Shown in pieces: positions 54,312-64,000 of a stretch of DNA of 64,000 bases. Origin of the DNA: Roseiarcus sp963820795. GTDB taxonomy: Bacteria; Pseudomonadota; Alphaproteobacteria; Rhizobiales; Beijerinckiaceae. The stretch is taken from positions 124,001 through 188,000 of the forward strand of contig CAWGBJ010000008.1 of the NCBI GenBank assembly GCA_963820795.1. Reading direction: 5' to 3'. The translations under genes were made by a program, and so were the position numbers. Below the pieces are notes generated by a model. That model searched no databases and was not told the DNA's origin. It saw only the letters and a program-made list of their open reading frames with translations. Each line of letters opens with the position of its first letter. The first letter of the stretch is position 1.

Positions 54312-55757
54312 CTATTGCGCCGGCAGCAGCGTCGGCGCGGCTTCCTTCATCACCGGCGGCGGGTTCCACTTGCCGGTCAGCGCCTCGCTCCTCGGCGCGT
54401 AGAGCCGCATCGTCAGGGTGAACGGCCCCTTCGGCGCCGGCAGCCAGTTCGCCTCCTTGTCGGCGCCGGGAGTCGCGTTCTGGAAGTAGAGGTCGAGCGA
54501 CCCGTCCGGCTCGGTTTTGAACGGCATCCAGCTGCTGAGTGCGAATCTGTTCAGGGGATTGGCCACCTGGTAGCCCTGAGCGTCGTAGAGCGTGACCGAC
54601 CAAAAGGCGTTCGCCGCAGGCGCCGCCCCCTTGTCGAAATGCAGCACGTAGTTGCTGCCGCCGTCCAGCGGCTTGCCGGTTTCGTCTGCAAGGTTGAGCG
54701 GGTAGATCGCGTCCTCCGGCAGGTTCGCGCCGAGACCGAACTGGGCGACGATCGCGCGCTTCAGGTAATAGTTGCCGTAAACGCCCATGGTGTCGGTGTT
54801 CATCGACCAGCCGTTCACCACGCGAGCCATGCTCTCTGACTTCCACGCCATCAACTTCAAGGCGTCCTCGGGCGCGCGCTCGAGTCCGGCTTTGATCGTC
54901 GGATCGACCTTGTCGATGTCGAAGCTCTTGCCGGGCTCGATGCCGATCCGCTGCATCAGCGCGATGATCGGCTGGTCAGTGATATGCGGCGGCTGCACCT
55001 TCAGGATTTCGGCTGCTGTGGCGAAGAACTTGCCGGCCGGCATGGAATCGACCGTGACCTTGGGCGGCGTCTTCATGTCGACATCGGGGTCGACAACGCC
55101 GACCACGGGCTCGTCGGCCTTGCCCCAGTTCGACAGCGGCGTGATCTTGTACCCGGCCTGGATCTGGTGCACGGCGGCGTAGTCGGCCGGCCCGTCGGTC
55201 TTGGTGCGGCCGATGATCCAGACATAGGGCGTCGGCGCGTCGATGCGAACGAGGCCTGCCGGCAGCGAGCCGATCCAGCCCGGCGGCGTCACGGCAAAAT
55301 CATGCGCCTCAGTCCCCGTCGTGCGCCAGCCGGGCGAGGCGAAAACGTCGGTCCACGTGTCGAGCATCGGCAGCAAATAGTAGCGGCCGTGGGTATTGGG
55401 CGCGGAAACGATCATCGGTTGCTTTGTCAGGTCGAGCCAGGCGCTGGAGTAAAGCGTGTCGAAGTTCGGCCGCACCACCACTTTCATGTCCGCCGTCGGG
55501 TATTCCGGGACGTTGGCGAACGAATTCATCGGCGCGGCGATGCCCTCGGGCCTGACGACGTTGGTCAGCTGCTTTCGCGTCAGGTCGGTGGTGACCAGCG
55601 GGTAGAGATAGAGGTAGGCCTGCACGCCGATCGAATGGGCCTCCTGTTCGCTGATCGTCCCGGCCGCCAGCGCCCCGCTCGCCGGGCTGCCGGCGAGCGC
55701 TGCGCCGATGAGCGTGGGAAACGCCAATCGGGCGATCAGATCTGATGTGCGAAACAT
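54312..55757 (-). CDS. secreted DUF1254/DUF1214 protein
   Basis: A 481-residue exported protein. The signal peptide (FRTSDLIARLAFPTLIGAAL onward) ends near GALAAG. The DUF1254 domain begins with AHSIGVQAYLYLYPLVTTDL and includes VVRPNFDTLYSSAWLDLTK. The C-terminal DUF1214 part has NAFWSVTLYDAQGYQVANPL and FTLTMRLYAPR. The family is widespread in proteobacteria without a proven function. ATG 55757 follows GGAGAAGGA; a longer form from 55784 is possible. It is divergent from the arylsulfatase gene. Confidence 0.85.
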   Translation of the reverse strand: MFRTSDLIARLAFPTLIGAALAGSPASGALAAGTISEQEAHSIGVQAYLYLYPLVTTDLTRKQLTNVVRPEGIAAPMNSFANVPEYPTADMKVVVRPNFDTLYSSAWLDLTKQPMIVSAPNTHGRYYLLPMLDTWTDVFASPGWRTTGTEAHDFAVTPPGWIGSLPAGLVRIDAPTPYVWIIGRTKTDGPADYAAVHQIQAGYKITPLSNWGKADEPVVGVVDPDVDMKTPPKVTVDSMPAGKFFATAAEILKVQPPHITDQPIIALMQRIGIEPGKSFDIDKVDPTIKAGLERAPEDALKLMAWKSESMARVVNGWSMNTDTMGVYGNYYLKRAIVAQFGLGANLPEDAIYPLNLADETGKPLDGGSNYVLHFDKGAAPAANAFWSVTLYDAQGYQVANPLNRFALSSWMPFKTEPDGSLDLYFQNATPGADKEANWLPAPKGPFTLTMRLYAPRSEALTGKWNPPPVMKEAAPTLLPAQ

Positions 55758-56134
55758 GCGTTCCTTCTCCTCGAGCGCCGCCATCGCGGGCACGCGTCCC
55801 GCATCTAGCGCGAGGAACAATGCAAACGAAAGACGGCCTCGACGCTGGCGCTCCCCGTCTCGAGCGCCGCCCACGCCGGGCGACTTCGGTTCTCGAGGAC
55901 CATACCCGGTTCACCGCCGATTTGAGCCTCGTCTGTCGGAGGCGAGGCTGCGCGCCTTACGGGATTTTTGAAGAAGCAGACAATTTTCGTTATAAACTGT
56001 GGTTTTAATGTGCAGCTTCTGTCTTGGAGCCCGAATCAAGGCCATCTATACTGAGCCGCTGTAGGGTCTGATCATTCCGATGACCGGCCGCTACCAGTAT
56101 TTCCTTGCAGATCCAAGGAAACAGGAGGTTTTTG
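55758..56134. other. divergent intergenic region, DUF1254 gene and arylsulfatase
   Basis: 377 bases between divergent starts. The left part is GC-rich with nothing recognised. An AT-rich stretch at about 55964-56012 holds a strong-looking promoter for the arylsulfatase gene, and AGGAGG at 56121-56126 is its ribosome binding site. Confidence 0.5.
55968..55996 (+). promoter_or_regulatory. sigma-70-like promoter of the arylsulfatase gene
   Basis: TTGAAG (55968-55973) and TATAAA (55991-55996) are separated by exactly 17 bases inside a rare AT-rich stretch. Transcription would start near 56003, giving a leader of about 130 bases before ATG 56135. Confidence 0.5.
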
Positions 56135-57781
56135 ATGAATTTGGACAGGCGCTTACACATATCTTGGGCGGCGGTCGCCGTCGCTTTCGGGCTGGCCGCC
56201 GTGCCGGTCGCGAGCGCAGTCGCGCAGGAAAAGAAGCCGAACATCATCGTCATCATGGGCGACGATGTCGGCTGGGAGAACATCGGCGCCTATCACCAGG
56301 GCCTGATGTATGACACGACGCCGAACCTCGACAAGCTGGCCGGCGAAGGCATGCGCTTCACCGACTATTACGCCGAGCCGAGCTGCACGGCCGGCCGCGC
56401 CAATTTCATCACCGGCGAACTGCCGATCCGCACCGGCCTCACGACGGTCGGCCAGGCGGGCGCAAAGATCGGCATGCCGGACGAGGCCCCGACCATCGCC
56501 ACCGCGCTGAAGACGCTCGGCTACGAAACCGGCCAGTTCGGCAAGAACCACCTCGGCGATCTGAACCGCTATCTGCCGACGGTGCACGGCTTCGACGAAT
56601 TCTGGGGCTACCTCTATCACCTCGACGCGATGGAGGACCCGTTCTGGCACTCCTATCCGCCGGCCCTGAAGGACAAGGTCGGGCCGCGCAACCTGATCCA
56701 CAGCTTCGCCACCGACGTCGACGATCCGACGGAGGAGCCGCGCTGGGGCAAGATCGGCAAGCAGAAGATCGTCGACGAGGGGCCGCTGCCGCCGCACCCG
56801 ATGCCCGGCATCAAGTACAACATGGAGACGGTCGACGAGGACATCCTCGATCACACGCTCAAGTTCATGGACAAGGCGGAGAAGGACGGCAAGCCGTTCT
56901 TCGTCTGGCTGAACCCGACCCGCGTCCACGTGATTTCGCATCTGTCGCCGAAATACGCCTCGCAGCTGACGCCGGAAAACCAGTGGTACCTGGAAGAAGG
57001 CGTGATGAAGCAGCTCGACGACGTCGTCGGCGGGGTGATGGAGAAGCTGAAGGCCGACGGTCTCGACAACAACACCATCGTCGTCTTCACCACCGACAAC
57101 GGCACGGAGAACTTCACCTGGCCCGACGGCGGCAACACGCCGTTCGCCGGCGGCAAGGGAACGATTCTCGAAGGCGGCATGCGCGTGCCGATGATCGCCC
57201 GCTGGCCCGACCACATTCCGGCCGGCAAGGTCGAGAACGGCATCTTCTCCGGCCTCGACTTCTTTCCGACCCTGGTCGCCCTCGCCGGCGAGCCGGGCAT
57301 CAGCGAGGAGTTGCTGAAGGGCAAGCAGCTCGGCGACAGGACCTACAAGGTCCATCTCGACGGCTACGACCAGACCAATGTGCTGACCGGCAAGGGGCCG
57401 TCCAACCGCCACGAGATCTTCTATTTCGCGGAAGGCACGCTCGGCGCGGTTCGCATCGACGACTTCAAGTTCCGGATGATCGACCAGCCGGACGGCTGGC
57501 TCGGCGGGACGGTCCACCTCGATTGGCCGATCCTGACGAACCTCCGGCTGGATCCGTTCGAGAGGATGGGGTTCGCCAAAGGCAATAACGGCTCGTTCGA
57601 ATATATCGACTTCTTCGAGCACGAGTTCTGGCGCTTCGTCTTCCTGCAGCAGAAGGTCGGCGAATATGCCCAGACCTTCGTCGAATATCCGCCGATGCAG
57701 CGCGGCGCGAGCTTCAACCTCGAAGCGGTCAAGGCCGAGATCGAGGCGCAGATCAAGGCGATGAAAGGCAAGATGGAGTAG
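56135..57781 (+). CDS. periplasmic arylsulfatase
   Basis: A 548-residue sulfatase that hydrolyses sulfate esters after export. A signal peptide (MNLDRRLHISWAAVAVAFGL through ASAVAQE) precedes the catalytic domain. Metal-binding residues are in IIVIMGDDVGWENIG and TDNGTENF. The formylglycine motif is SCTAGRANFITG (about 80-91), a Cys-type CxAxR variant of CxPxR, so a formylglycine-generating enzyme is needed; none is in the window. ATG 56135 follows AGGAGG by 8 bases. Confidence 0.92.
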   Translation: MNLDRRLHISWAAVAVAFGLAAVPVASAVAQEKKPNIIVIMGDDVGWENIGAYHQGLMYDTTPNLDKLAGEGMRFTDYYAEPSCTAGRANFITGELPIRTGLTTVGQAGAKIGMPDEAPTIATALKTLGYETGQFGKNHLGDLNRYLPTVHGFDEFWGYLYHLDAMEDPFWHSYPPALKDKVGPRNLIHSFATDVDDPTEEPRWGKIGKQKIVDEGPLPPHPMPGIKYNMETVDEDILDHTLKFMDKAEKDGKPFFVWLNPTRVHVISHLSPKYASQLTPENQWYLEEGVMKQLDDVVGGVMEKLKADGLDNNTIVVFTTDNGTENFTWPDGGNTPFAGGKGTILEGGMRVPMIARWPDHIPAGKVENGIFSGLDFFPTLVALAGEPGISEELLKGKQLGDRTYKVHLDGYDQTNVLTGKGPSNRHEIFYFAEGTLGAVRIDDFKFRMIDQPDGWLGGTVHLDWPILTNLRLDPFERMGFAKGNNGSFEYIDFFEHEFWRFVFLQQKVGEYAQTFVEYPPMQRGASFNLEAVKAEIEAQIKAMKGKME

Positions 57782-57986
57782 GCAGAACGCGCGGAAACGC
57801 GAAACCGCCTCCCCTGTCATACCCGGTCGATCGCAAGCGATCGATCGGGAACCCAGGCTTTCAGTCTGCCCTCAAGCGGCTGAGGCCTCTGGCCTGCCCG
57901 CAAGTCATGAAGTGTTTCATCGATTCGCTTCGCCAGCCGTGGCGTGACGCTTCGTCCAACCCGCACCGTCGGCGCGGTCTTTCGCG
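57782..57986. other. convergent intergenic region
   Basis: 205 bases between the convergent arylsulfatase and glucoamylase genes. It contains the palindrome at 57822-57849 and nothing else recognised. Confidence 0.4.
57822..57849. repeat. palindrome between convergent genes
   Basis: CCCGGTCGATCGC and GCGATCGATCGGG form a 13-bp stem with one G-U pair and a 2-base turn. There is no T-run, so it is an extragenic palindrome that may act as a bidirectional transcript end. Confidence 0.55.
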
Positions 57987-60366
57987 TCAGGCGATCGCGA
58001 CCTCGAAGTTCCGCCCGCGCCAGGTCCCGGTGGTCTGATCGCGCCAGGTGAAGACGACGCTCTCGCCCGCCTTCATGCCATCGGTGGAAATTTCCGCGGT
58101 GAAGAGCCCGTAGCCAGCGTCCTTGGTGGTGATCTCCGCTTGGCTATGCCAGCCGTCGCGGGTGAAGAGCACAATGGCCGCTTGCACGAAATCGAGCCGC
58201 AGCACCCGGCCGGAAGGGATCTTGGCGACCGGAGCATCCTCGCGCCACGGCCTGCAGCGCGCCTGCCGCTTCTCCTTCAGGTAGCGGCGCACCGTATGGG
58301 GCGGCAGGTCGAACACCGCGCCGTCGGCCAGGGAGCGCAGGAGCTTGACGTACTCGGCATGCGCCCAGACGAGCGGCATCGCCGAACCGGACGGCTGTCC
58401 GGGTTCGAGCTCTCTTTCCGGGATCGGCGGTCCGTCCCAGACCTGCTCCGGGATCAGGCCGCCGGAACTGGTCCCGGCCTCGATCGTCGCCAGCAGCGCC
58501 TCCGCTTCGGCGCGCCGCCCGGCGGCCAGCGCATAATGCGCCCGCTCCCCCGTGAGCAGCGGCCAGACGCGGCCGATTCCGACGCCGTCGAACGGCCTGC
58601 CGTCCGCCCTTTCGCCGTAGCCGTCCATATTGTAGCGATGCCAGCCCGGCCCCTGCGGCAGGTCGACCTTGAGCAGCTTGTCGATGACCGTGACGGTGTT
58701 GAGAATCCGCGGGTCGTCGGGCGCCCTGAGACCGAAGCGCACCAGCGCCAGCGCGTCGGTGCTGACCAGCGCGTCGGCCGAAATCGACCCTTGGCCCGCC
58801 TCGTGGTTGCGGACCTGCACCTGGCCGTGCAGGTCCGGGCCCAGGGTCTCGGGCGACTCGGGCGCGATGCGGATGTAATAGCCGGAGACCCCAGCTTCGC
58901 GGGCAAGCGGCGTGTCTTGAACGTAGATCCAGTCCTCGATCTGTTCGTTCCAGGCGTCGGCAGTGTCCCGCAGCACATCCGACGCGCCGTCCATGTCGAG
59001 CTCGTCGGCGATTTCCGCCGCGGCGAGGAGCGAGGCGACCGCGACCGCGAGCGTGAACGGCGTGTAGCCGGCGTTCTCTTCCCAGCGGTCTTGCTTCGTT
59101 CTGGGCCCGTTGCGCATGACAAAGCCGGCGGCGTTGCGCACCATTTGCCAGTAGGTCTTGAGAACCGGAAGCTTCACCGCCCCGGTTCGGGTCGCCATGT
59201 CCAAAAGCAGCGCCGGAAAGGCGCATTCATCGAGTTGAACGCCGCGCCAATAGGCGGAGCCGTCGAGCCAGCAGTTCTGCGGCCAGGATCCGTCCGCCTC
59301 CTGGGTCGTGCGCAGGTAACGGAGAATTCGGGCCACCGCCGCATCCGCGTCGCAGGCCAGAAGCGCTCCCGCGGTTTCGCAAAGGTCGCGCGGCCAGACC
59401 AGGTGATAGCCGCCCATGTCGTCGTCGCTTTTGCTGAAGCCCCACGGGATCGAAAGGCTGGCGATGAAGCCGCCGGGGAAGTTCGGCGTCTCGTGGCTAT
59501 GCAGCACGGCCGTGCTGACGCGGTACATATTGTGGCCGCGGGTCCGCCGCTCGAGCGTGCGCAGGCTCGCCTGCCAGGCGCGCCAGCCAGCCGCATAGGC
59601 GTTGAGGACGGTTTCGAACGGCGTCATCAGCGCGCTGTGCGCGTGGAATCCCGCGTCGGCAGCGCTCCGTCCAAAGCCGACGGCGACGACCGAAGCGCCC
59701 TGCGGCCCCTGCGCCAGCTCGATGGTGAGGGCGACGTTGCCGTCTGTCGCCGTGTCGTATTGATCGGTCAGCCTGAAGGAGCGCGAAAGCTGCTGCCAGC
59801 CGTCCGAGACCCCGACAAAGCCGACCGAACTCGCCAGGAACGGCTGGTCGGCGGCAAATGCGAGATTTGAGCCGTCGCCGTAGGCGAACAGCATCTGATC
59901 GCCCTTGTAGGCGCCCCGCCAGGCGCGGTTGTGGGCGCCGCCGTTGACCAGATGCGGCGCCAGAATGGCGAAGAGCCTGAGCCCGCCGCGGCCGAGATCG
60001 TCGAGGCGGATGTGCATCAGGACCGCATCGCTGAGCGGATCGGCGATGACCTGGTTGACAATGCGGAACCGACCGCCCCGATGCGTGCTCGTCAGCAGAA
60101 GAGCCGGGACCCCGTCCTCCACCGAACTCGACGACGGTCGTACAGTTCCGCTTCACCTCGGCGAAGAAGCTCTCGCCGTCGGTGACGATGAGGCCGAGGT
60201 CGCGGACGCAGGCCTGGTCGACCCGCGGGTAGTAGATTTCGTTGAGGATGCCGTGGCTGATGGTGAACCAGACCCGACTCGACTCCAGCATGGCGGTGCC
60301 GAGGCCGCTCTTAGCGCTCGACGTCCATCGCGGCTGGATTCCGGGCCAGCCCGGCGCCTCTACCAT
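57987..60366 (-). pseudogene. GH15 glucoamylase (glucan 1,4-alpha-glucosidase), one frameshift
   Basis: About 793 residues. The N-terminal beta-sandwich starts APGWPGIQPRWTSSAKSGLG and continues GILNEIYYPRVDQACVRDLG to NCTTVVEF. One extra base near 60123 shifts the frame, and the protein resumes VEDGVPALLLTSTHRGGRFR. The catalytic (alpha/alpha)6 barrel then runs with YHLVWPRDLCETAGALLACD, QNCWLDGSAYWRGVQLDECA and, near the end, MPLVWAHAEYVKLLRS. It would release glucose from alpha-glucans; no signal peptide is seen. Everything except one base is intact. It follows pgl in the operon. Confidence 0.85.
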
Positions 60367-60409
60367 CGGTCTCCTCCCGGGCCGGCCGGCCCCGCTGGTC
60401 GCCGTCCGC

Positions 60410-61168
60410 TCATGTCCGCCGCTCCAGCTTGGACGCGGCCGCCGCGTCGATCAGCCACAGGGCCGGCCGCTCCGTCGGCCGGATGATCTGGGCCGGCAGC
60501 ACGATCGGCTCGAGCGGCCCCTGCAACACCCGATGCAGGATATCGGCCTTGCCTTCCCCAGCGGCCAGGAACGCCACCCGGCGGGCCGCATTGATCGGCG
60601 GCGGCGTCAGCGTGAGACGCCACATGCCGACGACCTCGACGTAAGCGGCGACGACGCTCCGCTGCGTCTCGGTGATGGCGGCGAGGCCGGGGAACAGCGA
60701 CGCCGTATGGCCATTGTCGCCGAGCCCGAGCAGCACGAAATCGAGCCGCCCGTCCGCGCCGAGGGCGGCCCGAAGCTCTTCGGCATAGCGCTCCGCCGCC
60801 GCCGGCGGCGGGTCCTCGCCACGCATCCGATGGACATTGGCGGCCGGGATGGCGATGCGATCGAGGAGCGCGGCCCTGACCATGTGGTAGTTGCTGCGGG
60901 GATCCCCGGGCGGCACGCATCGCTCGTCGCCGAAAAAGACATGCACGCGCGCCCAGTCGAGCTTGGCGCCCGCCAAACGTTCGTAGGCGGGCTTCGGCGT
61001 ATTGCCGCCGGAGAGCGCGATGGCGAACCGGCCGCGATCGGCGATCGCGTCCTCGGCGTGCGCGGCGATGAGGTCTGCGGCGCCGGCGACGAGCGCCGGC
61101 TCGTCGGCGTAGATCACCGCCTCGGCGAGAGCGCCGTCGGCGGCGCGGATGATGACGGTGTCGGGCAT
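60410..61168 (-). CDS. pgl: 6-phosphogluconolactonase
   Basis: A 252-residue DevB/SOL-type lactonase hydrolysing 6-phosphogluconolactone. Motifs are IALSGGNTPKPAYERLA (about 49-65), VFFGDERCVPPGDPRSNY and VLLGLGDNGHTASLFPG. It lies 7 bases downstream of pgi and belongs to the zwf-pgi-pgl operon, catalysing the step after Zwf. Confidence 0.93.
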   Translation of the reverse strand: MPDTVIIRAADGALAEAVIYADEPALVAGAADLIAAHAEDAIADRGRFAIALSGGNTPKPAYERLAGAKLDWARVHVFFGDERCVPPGDPRSNYHMVRAALLDRIAIPAANVHRMRGEDPPPAAAERYAEELRAALGADGRLDFVLLGLGDNGHTASLFPGLAAITETQRSVVAAYVEVVGMWRLTLTPPPINAARRVAFLAAGEGKADILHRVLQGPLEPIVLPAQIIRPTERPALWLIDAAAASKLERRT

Positions 61169-61175
61169 GTCGGCG

Positions 61176-62831
<1,656 letters not shown>

Positions 62832-62899
62832 CGCATCCTCTCCTGGTTAAGCAAAAGAAAACGCCTCTCCTCGCGCAGCTGCAAGCGGCCGCGTCGCCT

Positions 62900-63562
62900 T
62901 CATGTCGCCAGGGCGGCGCGATCGAGCGCAAGAAGATCGCCGATCCGCTCGACTTCGACGTCGGCCGGCGGATAGGCCGACCGCGCTTTCGCATCGTTGG
63001 CGTAATGACCCTGCCGCGGAAAGACGGTGGTGACGCGCTCGCCCCACACCGCCTTGACCGCCGCGAGGATGCGCAGCTTGTCGTCGATCAGCGCGTAGTG
63101 CCGCGCCGGATAGAGCCGTTCGACGTCGGCCAGCTCCTCTTCCTTATGGATATAGATGAGAATGTCGTCGTTGAACGCCTTCCATAGGCCGGATCGTTCG
63201 ACCTTGCGCGGCTGAAAGACCGCGTCGCCGTCCGAGAGAACTACCGGCCGGCCCCATTGCCGGACATGCCGCACCGCTTCCAGCGCCCGCGGATAGAGCC
63301 GGTCGGCGAACGGGTAATCGACCAGCCAGCTCGACATCCGGAGAAGCTTCGGATTGTGCAGGTCCTCGATCCGGTAGCGCTCGAGCGCGCCGAGATAGTC
63401 GGCATAGCCGAGCTCGCTGCGCAACTCTTCGAATAGCGCCCAGTAGCGCTGCTCCGTCGCTTCGCCGAAGTCCTCGATCAGATGCGCCCGGAGATCGGCC
63501 TGGACCGCATCGTTGTCGAGCAGCGTGTTGTCGACGTCGAACAGGAAAACGATGTCGTCCAC
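62900..63562 (-). CDS. HAD-superfamily hydrolase in the zwf operon
   Basis: A 220-residue HAD phosphatase-like protein. Motif I is FLFDVDNTLLDND, motif II VVLSDGDAV, a Lys follows near QPRKVERSG, and motif IV is YALIDDKLRIL. The GTG at 63562 starts VDDIVFLFDVDNT just after the zwf stop (63568-63570) and follows GGGAG. An ATG at 63598 would overlap zwf by 31 bases and add 12 uncharacteristic residues. A trehalose- or sugar-phosphate phosphatase-like role is possible but unproven. Confidence 0.8.
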   Translation of the reverse strand: MDDIVFLFDVDNTLLDNDAVQADLRAHLIEDFGEATEQRYWALFEELRSELGYADYLGALERYRIEDLHNPKLLRMSSWLVDYPFADRLYPRALEAVRHVRQWGRPVVLSDGDAVFQPRKVERSGLWKAFNDDILIYIHKEEELADVERLYPARHYALIDDKLRILAAVKAVWGERVTTVFPRQGHYANDAKARSAYPPADVEVERIGDLLALDRAALAT

Positions 63563-63567
63563 GGTCC

Positions 63568-64000
63568 CTACGCTCCCGTCGGCTTGGGGTTCCGCCAAGG
63601 CCCCTCGGCGCCGATGAGCGCCTCAGCCTCCGGCGGGCCCCAGGTTCCCGGCTCGTATTCGCGGACCGGCGGCGGCGCCTTGAGGATCGGCTCGACGATC
63701 CGCCACTGCGCTTCGACGATGTCCTGCCGCCCGAACAATTCGCTGTCGCCGCGCATGGCGTCGCCCAGCAGCCGCTGATACGGCGGGATCAAAGAGGCTT
63801 CCTGCTCGGCCAGCATCAATTCGACATCCTCGCCGGCCATGCGTTCGCCCGGCCGCTTGACCTTGAGCCCTAACGCGATGCAGACGTCGGGGCTCAAGCG
63901 CATCCGCACGTGGTCGCGCGTCCGCAGTTCCTCGCCGAACACCGCCCGCGGCGGCTTGTGGAATTGGACGACCGCCTCGGCCGCCGTCACCGGCAGGCGC
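63568..64000 (-). CDS. zwf: glucose-6-phosphate 1-dehydrogenase, C-terminal part
   Basis: The last 143 codons of Zwf, running off the right edge. Typical C-terminal sequence is visible: VQFHKPPRAVF, then LSPDVCIALGLKVKRPGERM, and the ending PPYQRLLGDAMRGDSELFGR, VEAQWRIVEPIL, YEPGTWGPPEAEALI. The enzyme oxidises glucose-6-phosphate with NADP. It is the first visible gene of the minus-strand operon with HAD, pgi, pgl and glucoamylase. The start lies outside the window. Confidence 0.95.
   Translation of the reverse strand, partial: RLPVTAAEAVVQFHKPPRAVFGEELRTRDHVRMRLSPDVCIALGLKVKRPGERMAGEDVELMLAEQEASLIPPYQRLLGDAMRGDSELFGRQDIVEAQWRIVEPILKAPPPVREYEPGTWGPPEAEALIGAEGPWRNPKPTGA

Noticed and set aside
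56153..59870. Long antisense frames over the arylsulfatase and glucoamylase genes
   Set aside because: Same shadow effect; the sense strand carries the catalytic motifs.

Overview
The window is GC-rich throughout, with an alphaproteobacterial gene set: the hisZ-hisG pair, ftsE-ftsX-plsC, a Rhizobium-type glycerol ABC transporter cluster, a DUF1344 protein and a pRiA4b ORF-3-like protein. I infer a member of the Hyphomicrobiales (Rhizobiales), possibly near Beijerinckiaceae or Methylocystaceae. The lineage below order level is a guess from gene content. No rRNA or CRISPR array was seen.

Layout. 0-7 kb: a BcsL/CelD-type acetyltransferase, IS3 debris, and a minus-strand catabolic group (FAH-family hydrolase, an FAD/Fe-S hydroxyacid oxidase broken by three frameshifts, a crotonase-family protein). 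7-9.1 kb: a scrap yard with a group II intron RT fragment, a decayed higBA toxin-antitoxin pair, dispersed repeats and one perfectly folded but odd 87-nt tRNA with a GCA (Cys) anticodon on a leucine-like class II body. 9-25 kb: mostly housekeeping genes (SDR, Uup ABC-F ATPase, aminopeptidase P, hpt, ftsEX-plsC, hisZG, an MscS-type channel) interrupted by one IS66 element. 25-34 kb: a ROK-regulated sugar or polyol system (RbsABC-type transporter, an IolE-like isomerase, a Gfo/Idh/MocA dehydrogenase) with a second, signal-less copy of the binding protein next to the regulator. 34.6-46 kb: a complete glycerol operon (glpR, glpD, glpSTPQUV, glpK) with recognisable operator repeats, followed by a conserved protein of unknown function coupled to glpK. 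46-57.8 kb: mixed genes (TPR protein, msrA, MAPEG, reductase, DUF1344, DUF4105, EamA transporter, dienelactone hydrolase, DUF1254, arylsulfatase). 57.9-64 kb: a minus-strand central-carbon operon, zwf-HAD-pgi-pgl-GH15 glucoamylase, running off the right edge.

How they fit together. The glp operon would import glycerol, phosphorylate it (GlpK) and oxidise it to dihydroxyacetone phosphate (GlpD). The right-hand operon would release glucose from alpha-glucans (GH15) and send glucose-6-phosphate through Zwf and Pgl to 6-phosphogluconate. The 25-34 kb system probably imports and oxidises an unidentified sugar or polyol.

Several otherwise well conserved genes carry single-base frameshifts (FAD oxidase, pRiA4b-like protein, TPR protein, glucoamylase). 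Some may be assembly indels rather than true decay. The strongest candidate for something new is the tRNA at 7849-7935. After it come the duplicated, signal-less solute-binding protein paired with a ROK regulator whose sugar-binding motif is altered, and the reciprocal loss of ABC motifs between GlpS and GlpT.
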